DNA of 64,000 nt from positions 2,232,001 through 2,296,000 of the forward strand of contig NZ_CP041185.1 in the NCBI RefSeq assembly GCF_006517255.1, written 5' to 3'. This document shows positions 28,214 through 36,903 of this stretch, one piece after another; the first letter of the stretch is position 1; each line of letters begins with the position of its first letter. Position numbers and translations under genes: made by a program. Origin of the DNA: Janthinobacterium tructae (GTDB lineage Bacteria > Pseudomonadota > Gammaproteobacteria > Burkholderiales > Burkholderiaceae_D). The notes beneath the pieces are model-generated. The model did not search any database. It had not been told where the DNA came from and saw nothing but the letters and a program-made list of their open reading frames with translations.

Positions 28214-28557
28214 GAAACATGTTCAAAACGTGGTAGGACTGTCGTTTCTTCCCATTTAGGCCGTGCAAAACGGCGGCAAATACGGTATAGTGTCGTTGTG
28301 CGCTGCAATATGTTCGCTTGAAGCGATGGCAACACCGCAGTAACATGCAATTACAAACTTAGCAGCTTCGCAAGCCTTAGCGCATCCACAGGATGCCGCT
28401 TATAAAGCCCTCCCGCCTTGTGTGTCGCACCTGACACCGTCCCGGCGCAAAGCTTTTGTGCCGAAATTTCTTTCTAGTTGAGTCATTTCGTTTTGGTTGG
28501 CGTTGCTATTTTGCGTTCTGCTTTTTGCAAGAACGCTGATTTTTACGAAAGAAAAGA
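28214..28557 (+). promoter_or_regulatory. Promoter and long T-rich leader of the RhlE-type helicase gene
   Basis: 344 bases without a gene. A -10-like TATAGT at 28286-28291 would start a leader of about 260 bases. The leader is rich in T toward its 3' end and has weak ribosome-binding potential (GAAAGAAAAG before the ATG). A hairpin GCGTTCTGC-ttttt-GC(A)AGAACGC (28513-28536) is followed by ATTTTTA, 15 bases before the start, as in an attenuator. The -35 is not clear. Confidence 0.45.
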
Positions 28558-29964
28558 ATGACATTTGAATCCTTAGGCCTGCATCCGTCCATCATCGCCG
28601 CTCTGACCGAATCGGGCTACACCGCGCCAACCGCGGTACAGTCGCAAGCGATTCCAGCCGCGATCGAAGGCCGTGACCTGCTGGTCTCGTCGCAGACCGG
28701 TTCGGGCAAGACCGCAGCATTCATGCTGCCGTCGCTGCACAAACTGGCCAGCGCCGAACAAAGCGCCGCCAGCAAGACGCCGAACCAGGAAATGCAAGCA
28801 TCGCGCGCCCGCGGCGAGCGTCCACGCTTCAAGGCTGCCCAGCCAAAAATGCTGGTGCTGACGCCAACGCGCGAACTGGCCCTGCAAGTGACCACCAACA
28901 CCGACAAGTACAGCACCGGCATCCGCCGCATCAAGGCTGTGTCGATCCTGGGTGGCATGCCTTACCCTAAACAGATGCAATTGCTGGCCAAGAATCCTGA
29001 GATTCTGGTCGCCACCCCTGGCCGTCTGATCGACCACATGGACTCGGGCAAGATCGACTTCTCGCAACTGGAAATCCTGGTGCTGGACGAAGCCGACCGC
29101 ATGCTGGACATGGGTTTCATCGACGACATCGAAAAAATCGTGGACGCGACGCCAGAAGGCCGTCAAACCATGCTGTTCTCGGCAACGCTGGATGGCGTGG
29201 TTGGCAACATGGCCCGCCGCATCACGAAAAACCCGCTGGTCATCCAGATCGCCGGTTCGTCGAACAAGCATGAAAACATCACCCAGCGCGTCCACTTCGT
29301 CGACGATCTGTCGCACAAGAATCGCCTGCTGGACCACCTGCTGCGCGACGAAACCCTGGACCAGGCTGTTGTGTTTACCGCCACCAAGCGTGACGCCGAC
29401 ACCATCGCCGACCGTCTGAACATCGCCGGTTTCTCCGCTGCCGCCTTGCACGGCGACATGCATCAGGGCGCGCGTAACCGCACCCTGGACGGCATGCGCC
29501 GCGGCCAGGTCAAAGTGCTGGTCGCCACCGACGTTGCCGCCCGCGGCATCGACGTACCAACGATCACCCACGTGTTCAACTACGATCTGCCGAAGTTCCC
29601 TGAAGACTACGTCCACCGCATCGGCCGTACCGGCCGCGCTGGCCGCAATGGCCTGGCCATCTCGCTGGTGAACCACGCTGAAGGCATGAACGTCAAGCGC
29701 ATCGAACGCTTCACCAAGCAATTGATCCCGGTCAATGTCATCGAAGGTTTCGAGCCTAAGAAAACGGCGTCGGCACCACGTTCGAGCGCCCGTCCAGGCG
29801 GCTGGAAACCAGGCGACAACCGCGGCGGCGCGAAGCCAGCGCAACGCACGTTCAGCAAGCCAGGCGCACCACGCAAAGACGGCGCACCTAGCACCGGCGG
29901 CGGCTACAAGGGTTCCAACCCGCGCAGCACCGACGGCGCACGCCGCAGCTACGGCGACCGTTAA
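28558..29964 (+). CDS. rhlE: DEAD-box RNA helicase, RhlE type
   Basis: ATP-dependent RNA helicase for ribosome assembly or mRNA decay. 468 aa with Q motif (MTFESLGLHPSIIAAL...GYTAPTAVQ), SSQTGSGKTAAF (motif I), TPTREL, TPGR, DEADRMLDMGF (motif II), FSATL (motif III) and HRIGRTGRAGR (motif VI). An extra basic insertion of about 30 residues follows motif I. The C-terminal tail of about 80 residues is rich in Arg, Gly, Ser and Pro, as expected for RNA binding. The long leader suggests temperature or feedback control. Confidence 0.93.
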   Translation: MTFESLGLHPSIIAALTESGYTAPTAVQSQAIPAAIEGRDLLVSSQTGSGKTAAFMLPSLHKLASAEQSAASKTPNQEMQASRARGERPRFKAAQPKMLVLTPTRELALQVTTNTDKYSTGIRRIKAVSILGGMPYPKQMQLLAKNPEILVATPGRLIDHMDSGKIDFSQLEILVLDEADRMLDMGFIDDIEKIVDATPEGRQTMLFSATLDGVVGNMARRITKNPLVIQIAGSSNKHENITQRVHFVDDLSHKNRLLDHLLRDETLDQAVVFTATKRDADTIADRLNIAGFSAAALHGDMHQGARNRTLDGMRRGQVKVLVATDVAARGIDVPTITHVFNYDLPKFPEDYVHRIGRTGRAGRNGLAISLVNHAEGMNVKRIERFTKQLIPVNVIEGFEPKKTASAPRSSARPGGWKPGDNRGGAKPAQRTFSKPGAPRKDGAPSTGGGYKGSNPRSTDGARRSYGDR

Positions 29965-29999
29965 TCACGGCGCCATGCCGCCAGCAGGCGGCAGACAAT

Positions 30000-30037
30000 A
30001 AAAAACGGCCACCAGATCGCTCTGGTGGCCGTTTTTT
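30000..30037 (+). terminator. Bidirectional Rho-independent terminator after rhlE
   Basis: Perfect 17-bp stem (30000-30016 with 30021-30037) whose core is ACGGCCACCAGA, loop TCGC, flanked by A6 and T6. It lies between the convergent rhlE and thioesterase genes and can serve both strands. Confidence 0.93.
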
Positions 30038-30051
30038 ATTGTCCGCTGCAT

Positions 30052-30534
30052 TTATTTCTTCGACACCTTCTGGCGCGACAGCTTGCGCAGCTTGGCCTGC
30101 TCGAAGCGCACCTGCTGCTCCGGCGTTTCCAGCACCAGCGGCGGCACGGCCACGGGCTTGCGGTTGGCGTCCACGGCCACCATCGTGAAATAGCAGCTGT
30201 TGGCGTGGCGCACCAGGCGCTGCTGGATGTTTTCCGTCACCACGCGGATGCCCACTTCCATCGAGGTCGTGCCCGTGTAATTGATCGAGGCGAGAAACGT
30301 CACCAGCTCACCGACGTGGATAGGCTGCAGGAACATCACCTGATCCACCGACAGGGTCACCACATAGCTGCCCGAATAGCGGCTGGCGCAGGCGTAGGCG
30401 ACGCTGTCGAGGTATTTCAGGATGGTGCCGCCGTGCACATTGCCGGAAAAGTTGGCCATATCTGGCGTCATCAGGACCGTCATCGTCAGTTCGTGGGCCG
30501 ACCAGTTCATCGCACTGTCCAAAGTGTTCTCCAA
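30052..30534 (-). CDS. Acyl-CoA thioesterase, hotdog fold (YciA-like)
   Basis: 160-aa hotdog protein that hydrolyses acyl-CoA. Seen: MTVLMTPDMANFSGNVHGGTILKYLD, the conserved NxHGG segment of the hotdog helix, then VDQVMFLQPIHVGELVTF and GTTSMEVGIRV. The Lys/Arg-rich C-terminus is longer than in YciA. Start could also be at the Met nine codons in. Convergent with rhlE across a shared terminator. Confidence 0.9.
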   Translation of the reverse strand: MENTLDSAMNWSAHELTMTVLMTPDMANFSGNVHGGTILKYLDSVAYACASRYSGSYVVTLSVDQVMFLQPIHVGELVTFLASINYTGTTSMEVGIRVVTENIQQRLVRHANSCYFTMVAVDANRKPVAVPPLVLETPEQQVRFEQAKLRKLSRQKVSKK

Positions 30535-30589
30535 GGGGGAATAAAAGTGAGGGGGACGTAAAAACCGGCCCCAGGGGCCGGTGCAGACC

Positions 30590-30958
30590 TTACAGGCCCA
30601 GGGTGTCGATGTCGGCCAACGAGTCGCGGCCCTTGTCGGAAATGTCGTGGCCCTCGCCTTCCGCGCGCGCCACGATGTGGGCTTTCTTGCCCAGGAAATA
30701 GGCCACGTCCGATTCCAGCCTGGTCAGCGGATCGGCGGCGACGGCGCGCAGCCCCATGATGCAGCGGCGCAGGAACAGCAACTGTTGTGCTTTCTCGGTG
30801 ATGGACAAACGGCCATCGCGTGCATAGCTGAGCAGCTTCAGGCCGGACAGGCGCTTGGCATTGCGGGCAACGCAAGCACTGGGGCGCTCGGTCTTGATGC
30901 CGCGTGCAACTTGCTCCAGCGCGTCATATTCATCGGTTGTTAATTTCTCGTTCTTCAT
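30590..30958 (-). CDS. Hypothetical protein, possibly winged-helix-like
   Basis: 122-aa protein MKNEKLTTDEYDALEQVARG... with AKRLSGLKLLSYARDGRLSITEKAQQLLFLRRC. This segment has the look of a small winged-helix: a recognition-helix-like LSGLKLL, then a beta-wing RDGRLSITEKA. No family recognised. Start at 30958 is supported by GGA at the right distance; longer in-frame starts exist. Separate from the thioesterase gene by 55 bases. Confidence 0.6.
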   Translation of the reverse strand: MKNEKLTTDEYDALEQVARGIKTERPSACVARNAKRLSGLKLLSYARDGRLSITEKAQQLLFLRRCIMGLRAVAADPLTRLESDVAYFLGKKAHIVARAEGEGHDISDKGRDSLADIDTLGL

Positions 30959-31087
30959 TACTTTTCCATAAAAGGCCAGGTGTTCGGCCCCCATGGTACG
31001 CGCCCCGCTGCGCATCGGCAACAGGCAACGTGATTCAGTCGCCGCCCGCCCCACGGATGGCGTACTGAAAATGCGCGTGGAGCGCGC

Positions 31088-31225
31088 TTATTTGTAGCTG
31101 CGCAGCAGCAGCCACGCCAGGCCGCAGCCAGCCACGGCGCCCGCCAGCGCCAGCGCTGCGAGGTTTTTGCCGGTGATCACTGGGCGCCGGCCCAGGTAGA
31201 TTTTGTTATGCAAGGAATTGCCCAT
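31088..31225 (-). CDS. Small single-pass membrane protein, 45 aa
   Basis: MGNSLHNKIYLGRRPVITGK followed by a hydrophobic stretch LAALALAGAVAGCGLAWLLL and the basic end RSYK. The Shine-Dalgarno CAGGAGACC is well placed. The composition (one membrane helix, positive ends) suggests an inner-membrane small protein. No family recognised. Confidence 0.6.
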   Translation of the reverse strand: MGNSLHNKIYLGRRPVITGKNLAALALAGAVAGCGLAWLLLRSYK

Positions 31226-31475
31226 GATGGTCTCCTGTACAAGAATTTTTATGATGTCTCATTATAAGAACAGAATCGTGACGGCCACATGACACACAGC
31301 AGTTAGCGCTTGATTTGTATCCACTCGGCAATATTTATTGGCATTTTTGTTGTTTAATTGGCGTGGCGACCCCGCCGCCCGCACAATTCATTTCCGATCA
31401 GAAATAAACAGCGCGCGGCAGTGGCATCGCCGCTCAGGTGTACTCAGCCGTGCTCAGGCGTGCGACGACTGGCTC

Positions 31476-31649
31476 TCAGCCCATCCTGACGGGCGGCGGT
31501 GGTGGCGTCGGCTCCTCGACGGGCACGGGCTCCGTGTGCGGCGGCTTTTCCGGCGGCGGCGTCAGCGGATCGCCTTCGGGCGGCGGCGGGATATCCGGTT
31601 CAGGCGTGCTGTGCGCACGCAGCGGGGCGTGACGGGATGGTAGTTGCAT
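31476..31649 (-). CDS. Small proline-rich protein, 57 aa
   Basis: MQLPSRHAPLRAHSTPEPDI then runs of Pro (IPPPPEGDPLTPPPEKPP and EEPTPPPPPVRMG); about 40 percent Pro. A near-perfect Shine-Dalgarno AAAGGAGGT precedes the ATG at 31649, which argues it is translated. Low-complexity proline-rich small proteins of this sort occur in related bacteria, but no function is known to me. Confidence 0.6.
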   Translation of the reverse strand: MQLPSRHAPLRAHSTPEPDIPPPPEGDPLTPPPEKPPHTEPVPVEEPTPPPPPVRMG

Positions 31650-31896
31650 GGTGACCTCCTTTGCCCCACTCTAGCCGATGACAGGAAAGACTGGCGCCCG
31701 CGTGCCGCGCCATCGGCCGGTAAAACGTCGATTTTTTTTACACGAGCACGAAAAACGCCATCCCTGTTTTTATAAGCTGTTGAATTTAAATACAAATATT
31801 ACATGGTACGAATTCTGCTTCAAGGGCGTATGAGGTTATCTGAGGCAGCCGCCACAGTGACCTGGTCCGATCAACCCTCACGCTGAAGGAAATGCC

Positions 31897-32730
31897 ATGA
31901 AAACGCTGTCCTCATTCCTGCGTCTCGCTCTCTCCGCGGCCACCATCGGCGCCGCGCTGATCAGTGCTCCCGCATTCGCTGGTCCTTTGTTTACCGTCAA
32001 TGAAGGTTCCGTCCCCGGTACCGCAGCCAATCTGGTGGTGGCCGACCGCATCAGCTTTGAATATCACGCGCGCGTCGAACAAACCATCGTTGGCGGTTTG
32101 GGTGGTGGTAACGATCCCTTCACTCAAACAGGCTTTCTGAGCAAGGCCGCTTTCGGCAGTCCCACTGGCGGCAGCGTTCCATCGCAACTGAACGCCCTGA
32201 ATGGCTATGGCATCTATGGCCTGTTTTCCATCACCGGCCAGTCCGATACGCTGGCTGGCGGGATCTTCGCTACCTTTCAAACCCTGACCATGACCTTGTA
32301 CATCGACCCCAACCAGGACACGTCACTGTCGGTCAGCAACGTCGCAGGCTCGCCGGTGAATGTGGGTGGCGTCTCCGGGGATGACTATGCGATCGTGACC
32401 TACACGCTCGACGTGGGCGAAGCACATATTTTCGCCGGCCTGGCCCAGGGCGACTTCAAGGCCTTGCTGAACGCCACATTGACGCCGCAAGGACAGTTGT
32501 TTTTCGTCAACCCCGACCCGTTTTTCCCGCTGGAGTCCCTCAGCGGGAATACCAACAGCTTCATCAGCGGCAGCCTGACCGACAGTTTCGTCGCGATGGC
32601 CGACGGTGGCGGCCTGGAATTATTCCAGGCAGCTGTACCTGAACCAGGCACCATCGCCCTGCTCGGCATCGGCCTGTTTGGCCTGGGCATGACTGCGCGC
32701 CGCCAGCAAGGCGGGCAACGCCAGGCTTGA
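31897..32730 (+). CDS. PEP-CTERM sorting domain protein
   Basis: 277-aa exported protein. The N-terminal signal sequence is MKTLSSFLRLALSAATIGAA..APAFAG. The C-terminus has the sorting signal VPEPGTIALLGIGLFGLGMTARRQQ: the VPEP motif, a hydrophobic helix and an Arg cluster. Such proteins are cut and anchored by exosortase and associated with exopolysaccharide or biofilm in Oxalobacteraceae. The middle is Gly/Ser/Thr-rich beta sequence without a known domain. AAGGAA serves as ribosome-binding site; a clear terminator follows. Confidence 0.92.
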   Translation: MKTLSSFLRLALSAATIGAALISAPAFAGPLFTVNEGSVPGTAANLVVADRISFEYHARVEQTIVGGLGGGNDPFTQTGFLSKAAFGSPTGGSVPSQLNALNGYGIYGLFSITGQSDTLAGGIFATFQTLTMTLYIDPNQDTSLSVSNVAGSPVNVGGVSGDDYAIVTYTLDVGEAHIFAGLAQGDFKALLNATLTPQGQLFFVNPDPFFPLESLSGNTNSFISGSLTDSFVAMADGGGLELFQAAVPEPGTIALLGIGLFGLGMTARRQQGGQRQA

Positions 32731-32749
32731 CATGCGATCATCCAGTCTG

Positions 32750-32779
32750 AAAACCGCTGATGTCCTCAGCGGTTTTTTT
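32750..32779 (+). terminator. Rho-independent terminator after the PEP-CTERM gene
   Basis: 11-bp stem AAAACCGCTGA (32750-32760) with TCAGCGGTTTT (32766-32776), loop TGTCC, T-run through 32779. Begins 20 bases after the stop. Confidence 0.92.
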
Positions 32780-32808
32780 CGCTGCGGCAAGCGGCAAGCC
32801 CATGCCGT

Positions 32809-33927
32809 TCACGCAAGCGTCCTCCCGTTGACCGGCGCCACCAGCAAGTCTTGCAAGGGCCGGCGCAAGGAGCGCGCCTGGGCCGCCGGGCCGGCGCCGA
32901 TGCGGCCAAGGAACACGGCCCGATCAAACGCCACCGCACCCAGCACGGCCTGGCATTGCAGCGCCAGTTCCTGCGCCAGCTCCAGCATGCCGTCGGTGCG
33001 CGAAAAGGCCCGTCGTTCGCGCACATAACGGGCGAAGATCAGCGGCGTCAGTTCCGGCTGTAACTGCAGGCCCAGCTGCGTAGCCGTCAGCCAGAAGCGC
33101 TGCATGGCCCGGCCCGCCGCCACGTAATCATCGATGTGACGCGGCGGCGCCTCGGCCAGCAGCACGAAATGCGCAGCGCAATACAGGCCGGGCAACAAGT
33201 CCATCTGCAACCGGGGCGCGACGGTGCCAGCCAGCCAGGTATTGAAAAAATCCACGCGGAGCCAGCTGTGCATGACCCAGCGCATCAGCCGCGCCGTCAT
33301 CGGGTCGACACCGAGCGCCTGCTCCGGGATGCGGTCGGTGCTGAAGCGCGCGCCCCATTCGATGACATCGCGGTGCACCTTGTGCGCTTCGGGCATGGTC
33401 AGGCGCAGCTTCGCATTGTCGTACATCAGGCGCGCACAGGCCAGGCGCATGCGCCAGCCTTCGAACCACTGCACGCTGTAGCCGGACGGCAAGCTGGCCG
33501 CCAGCGCCACCTTTTCACTGGCGCGCAGGCGGCGCGTGCTGAGCCGTCGCCGCTGCACGCTGCGCTGCGGCAGAAAGGCCGCCAGCGGGTCGGGCAGCAT
33601 GCCAGGGCTGTCGACAAAGCGCACATCAAACGTGGGCAAGGTATCGGGCAAGCCGCCGTGCCGGCGCGCTTCCATGCGCAATCCATGGCTACTGGCCGCC
33701 AGCGCCATGCTTTCGAGCAAGGCGCCCAGCGACAGCTGGCTGGGATGGCCGTCAAGGTCGTACACGCAGTGGCTGCGCGTATCGAAGCCATGCACGACGA
33801 CATGGCGCGGGTCCACGACTTCAAAACGCCACGGCTGCGTGTTGTCGCCGCTGGGCGCCCAGCGCGCCTGGTCGAGGATGTTTTCCAGCACAGAATCGAT
33901 CTGCGCGATCAGCGGTGCTTGTGGCAT
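32809..33927 (-). CDS. Nitroreductase-fold protein paired with a ThiF-like enzyme
   Basis: 372-aa protein. The N-terminal part shows the nitroreductase FMN-binding signature ARWAPSGDNTQPWRFEVVD, and RSVQRRRLSTRRL later. The C-terminal part (about 250-372) is compatible with the second half of the fold. Its ATG directly abuts the stop of the ThiF-like gene, so the two form an operon and probably act together. Proteins combining ThiF and nitroreductase modules have been labelled MoeY, but the reaction is not established. Substrate unknown. Confidence 0.7.
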   Translation of the reverse strand: MPQAPLIAQIDSVLENILDQARWAPSGDNTQPWRFEVVDPRHVVVHGFDTRSHCVYDLDGHPSQLSLGALLESMALAASSHGLRMEARRHGGLPDTLPTFDVRFVDSPGMLPDPLAAFLPQRSVQRRRLSTRRLRASEKVALAASLPSGYSVQWFEGWRMRLACARLMYDNAKLRLTMPEAHKVHRDVIEWGARFSTDRIPEQALGVDPMTARLMRWVMHSWLRVDFFNTWLAGTVAPRLQMDLLPGLYCAAHFVLLAEAPPRHIDDYVAAGRAMQRFWLTATQLGLQLQPELTPLIFARYVRERRAFSRTDGMLELAQELALQCQAVLGAVAFDRAVFLGRIGAGPAAQARSLRRPLQDLLVAPVNGRTLA

Positions 33928-34797
33928 TTATGCCCCCTGCGCCGTGCGCCGGCGCTTGATGATGGCCATCGTCAGGCGTTGCAGCGGATGACGGTTGCCA
34001 CCGGGACGCCAGGTGCGCACGAGCTTGTTGCGGTAGGCGTCGAAATGCATGCCATGCGGCGCCGCCATCACTTTGCCGCGCTTCAAGAGTATTTTCAGCG
34101 CCTCGGTGGCGGCCGCGCCCGCGCACAGCTGACAACCCATGATGGTCGATGGTCCGCGCCGCTCCTTCAGGTTGATGGCCGACGGGTCGACCAGGTAGGG
34201 ACCGTGCAAGCCCGCCGGTGCCAGCCCGACGAGAAAGCGCAGGGCTTTTTCTTCCTCGGGCAAGTCGCCCCAGCCAAAATACTCTTCGAACGTCATGCCG
34301 CCGGGCATGAAGCTGAGCACGGCCGTGCCCATGCCCAGCGGCGCGGCCGTGATGGCGGGGATGCCCAGGCGCGCACAGGTGGCGAAGGTGGCCTGGCGCG
34401 CAGGAAAGGCAAAGAAATCCAGGCCGTCCACATACAGGTCGACACCGGCAAAAAACTCCGCCAGGTTGCTGTCGTGTATGCCGTCAGGAAATTGTTTAAT
34501 CTCAAGTTCGGGATTGATGTCCGTCGCCATCTGCGCCAGCACGGCCACCTTGGGCTGGCCCAGGGTGGACATCATGGCGCCGGCCTGGCGATTGAAGTTG
34601 GCGATATCGAAGGTATCGAAATCGGCGATGTGAAAAGCGCCTATGCCCAGCCGCGCCAGGGTCAGCAAATGCACGCCGCCCACGCCGCCCATGCCGGCAA
34701 TGGCCACGCGCTTGCCGCGCAAGCTGTCCTGCTCCGCCTGCGTGACCCAGCCCAGGTTGCGGGCAAATGCCGCGTGATACGAAAAACCGTCTGTCAT
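33928..34797 (-). CDS. ThiF/MoeB/HesA-family E1-like adenylyltransferase
   Basis: 289-aa protein of the ubiquitin-activating-like superfamily, which adenylates the C-terminus of a small protein or peptide. Seen: nucleotide motif VAIAGMGGVGG (about 31-41), IADFDTFDIANFNRQ with the conserved Asp and Arg, and MGCQLCAG near the C-terminus. That is only one CxxC pair, so the zinc site of MoeB/ThiF is probably not complete. No ThiS/MoaD-like partner is adjacent. Start at 34797 because the family N-terminus begins there; a 24-codon extension is unlikely. Confidence 0.82.
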   Translation of the reverse strand: MTDGFSYHAAFARNLGWVTQAEQDSLRGKRVAIAGMGGVGGVHLLTLARLGIGAFHIADFDTFDIANFNRQAGAMMSTLGQPKVAVLAQMATDINPELEIKQFPDGIHDSNLAEFFAGVDLYVDGLDFFAFPARQATFATCARLGIPAITAAPLGMGTAVLSFMPGGMTFEEYFGWGDLPEEEKALRFLVGLAPAGLHGPYLVDPSAINLKERRGPSTIMGCQLCAGAAATEALKILLKRGKVMAAPHGMHFDAYRNKLVRTWRPGGNRHPLQRLTMAIIKRRRTAQGA

Positions 34798-34883
34798 GCT
34801 CACCTCTTCTGTGCGTCCCTTGCGGACGAAAAAGTTTGGACAGGTGAGCCAGGGATAAGTTCCCCGCATGACAGAAAATGTAC

Positions 34884-36467
34884 TTAGCGCGCCAGGCGCC
34901 GCGCCGCAGGCACGCTGCGCTGTAGCGCTGCCGCTGCCGGCGCCACGGCACCGACCTTGAACACGCTGACGATCTGCGCCAGCCCGGCCGCCTGCTCGTT
35001 CATGGCCTGCGCCGCCGCCGAAGCCTGTTCGACCAGGGCCGAGTTTTGCTGCGTCATGTTATCCATCTCGACGATGGCCTGGTTGATCTGCTCGATGCCG
35101 GCGCTCTGCTCCGCGCTGGCCGAGGAAATCTCGGCCACGATATCGGTCACATGCTGCACGCTGGAAACTACTTTTTCCATCGTCTCGCCCGCCAGCGCCA
35201 CGAGTTTTTCACCGGCGCCCACTTGCTCGGCGGAACTGTCGATCAATTGCTTGATTTCCTTGGCGGCGGCAGCCGAACGCTGCGCCAGATTGCGCACCTC
35301 GCTGGCGACGACGGCGAAGCCACGCCCCTGCTCGCCCGCGCGCGCCGCTTCCACGGCCGCATTCAAGGCCAGAATATTCGTCTGGAAGGCGATGCCGTCG
35401 ATGACGGCGATGATGTCACCGATCTTTTTCGACGAGGCATTGATGGCGCCCATGGTGTCGACCACCTGGCTCACCACGCCACCCGCCTGCGTCGCCACTT
35501 GCGAGGCAGAAATAGCCAGCTGGTTGGCCTGGCGCGCATTGTCCGCATTCTGGCGCACGGTCGAGGTCATCTCTTCCATGGTCGAGGCTGTTTCTTCCAG
35601 CGAGCCCGCCTGCTGCTCCGTGCGCGCCGACAGGTCGTGGTTGCCGGAAGCGATCTCGCCGGACGCCGTGGAAATCGATTCCGCATCGTTGCGCACCTGG
35701 CTCACCAGATGCGCCAGGTTGTCGCGCATGGCCTTGATCGCCATCAGCAAACTCGACGTGTCGCCGGGGCGCGTGTCGATGTGCGTGGTCAGATCGCCCT
35801 GGGCGATTTGCGCCACGATGGCCGCTGCATAGTCGGGTTCACCACCGAGCTGGGCCAGGATACGGCGCAGCATCAGCGCCGCCAGGGCGCCCACCACCAG
35901 CATCAGCGCGCCGCCGATGGCCAGCAGTACGCCGGCCTGGGCCCAGAACTTGTGGTTGATGTCATCGATGTAGGTGCCCGTGCCGATCAGCCAGTCCCAC
36001 GGCGCAAATTTCACCACGGCATACATCTTCGCCACCGGGTCCTTCACGCCGGGACGCGTGCCGTCGGCCTGCACCAGGCCGACACGGCTGGTGGCCAGCG
36101 CGGCGCGGTAGCGGTCGCCCGACTGCTGCATATTCTTTTGCGGCACACCGATGCGCGACGCATTCGGGTGCACGTACAGCAAGTCGGTGCTGAAATCGCG
36201 CACAAAATAATACATCTCGTCCTTGACGAAGCTGCCGATGGCCAGCTTGGCCTGCTGCTGGGCTTGCTCACGCGTGAGCTTGCCCGACTGTTCCAGCGCA
36301 TACGCCTTTTCCACCGAGGCGTTGGCCAATTCCACCAACACCGTCAATTGCTCGACCCTTTCGGCCATCATGGTCTGGCGCAGCGAATACAGAGAGAACG
36401 ACGCGATGAGGACGATGCCCAGCAAGGTGCTGAAACACAGGAGAAGAATGCGCGAACGGAGTGTCAT
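34884..36467 (-). CDS. Methyl-accepting chemotaxis protein with Cache domain
   Basis: 527-aa chemoreceptor. Membrane helix about 7-30, periplasmic Cache-type domain ([25 protein letters not shown] and [14 protein letters not shown]), second helix about 185-205, HAMP about 205-260. The signalling hairpin carries the conserved tip [34 protein letters not shown]. It lacks the CheR-tethering NWETF-type pentapeptide at the C-terminus. Single-gene unit. Confidence 0.95.
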   Translation of the reverse strand: MTLRSRILLLCFSTLLGIVLIASFSLYSLRQTMMAERVEQLTVLVELANASVEKAYALEQSGKLTREQAQQQAKLAIGSFVKDEMYYFVRDFSTDLLYVHPNASRIGVPQKNMQQSGDRYRAALATSRVGLVQADGTRPGVKDPVAKMYAVVKFAPWDWLIGTGTYIDDINHKFWAQAGVLLAIGGALMLVVGALAALMLRRILAQLGGEPDYAAAIVAQIAQGDLTTHIDTRPGDTSSLLMAIKAMRDNLAHLVSQVRNDAESISTASGEIASGNHDLSARTEQQAGSLEETASTMEEMTSTVRQNADNARQANQLAISASQVATQAGGVVSQVVDTMGAINASSKKIGDIIAVIDGIAFQTNILALNAAVEAARAGEQGRGFAVVASEVRNLAQRSAAAAKEIKQLIDSSAEQVGAGEKLVALAGETMEKVVSSVQHVTDIVAEISSASAEQSAGIEQINQAIVEMDNMTQQNSALVEQASAAAQAMNEQAAGLAQIVSVFKVGAVAPAAAALQRSVPAARRLAR

Positions 36468-36536
36468 GGGAGCCTGGGATGGAAAATAAAGCGTGGAATT
36501 ATAAACAATTTCCTGATGGAAATTTTTTTACAAAAG

Positions 36537-36587
36537 CAAAGCGGGCGGCGCTACCAGGCTGATGCCTGGCAGGCACCGCCCGCTTTG
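36537..36587 (-). terminator. Terminator after the 65-aa acidic protein gene
   Basis: 12-bp outer stem CAAAGCGGGCGG (36537-36548) with CCGCCCGCTTTG (36576-36587), plus an inner stem CCAGGC-TGAT-GCCTGG (36554-36569). On the minus strand it is followed by CTTTTG and an AT-rich stretch. Lies 26 bases past the stop at 36613. Confidence 0.65.
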
Positions 36588-36612
36588 TTACTGCTCGCAT
36601 GTTACTGGCGGA

Positions 36613-36810
36613 TCACGCCAACGCTTCCTTGGCCGCCTCTTCCGGCGTCAAGCCGTCGTAGAACTGGTCGGTAAACCACTCGACCTGCTCTTCGATGTGG
36701 TCTTGCGCCTGTGCCACGGTGGCGCCGCCGGCCACGAGGAAGCCTTCAACCTCGATACACCAGTTGATCAATTCCAGGGTTTCCGGATCGAGTTCTTCTT
36801 TCTTAGCCAT
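36613..36810 (-). CDS. Hypothetical acidic protein, 65 aa
   Basis: MAKKEELDPETLELINWCIEVEG... a small, strongly acidic, all-helical-looking protein (DHIEEQVEWFTDQFYDGLTPEEAAKEALA). AAGGAAATACG is a good ribosome-binding site. It may ride on the M16 protease transcript (93 bases upstream) or be separate. No family recognised. Confidence 0.7.
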   Translation of the reverse strand: MAKKEELDPETLELINWCIEVEGFLVAGGATVAQAQDHIEEQVEWFTDQFYDGLTPEEAAKEALA

Positions 36811-36903
36811 CGTATTTCCTTGCTTGTCAAATTGCGATCACATCAATAAGCAGCAGTTTAACAGCTTCGCCACGTTGCCGCCGCTGCAGTTCAACAATGA
36901 AGA

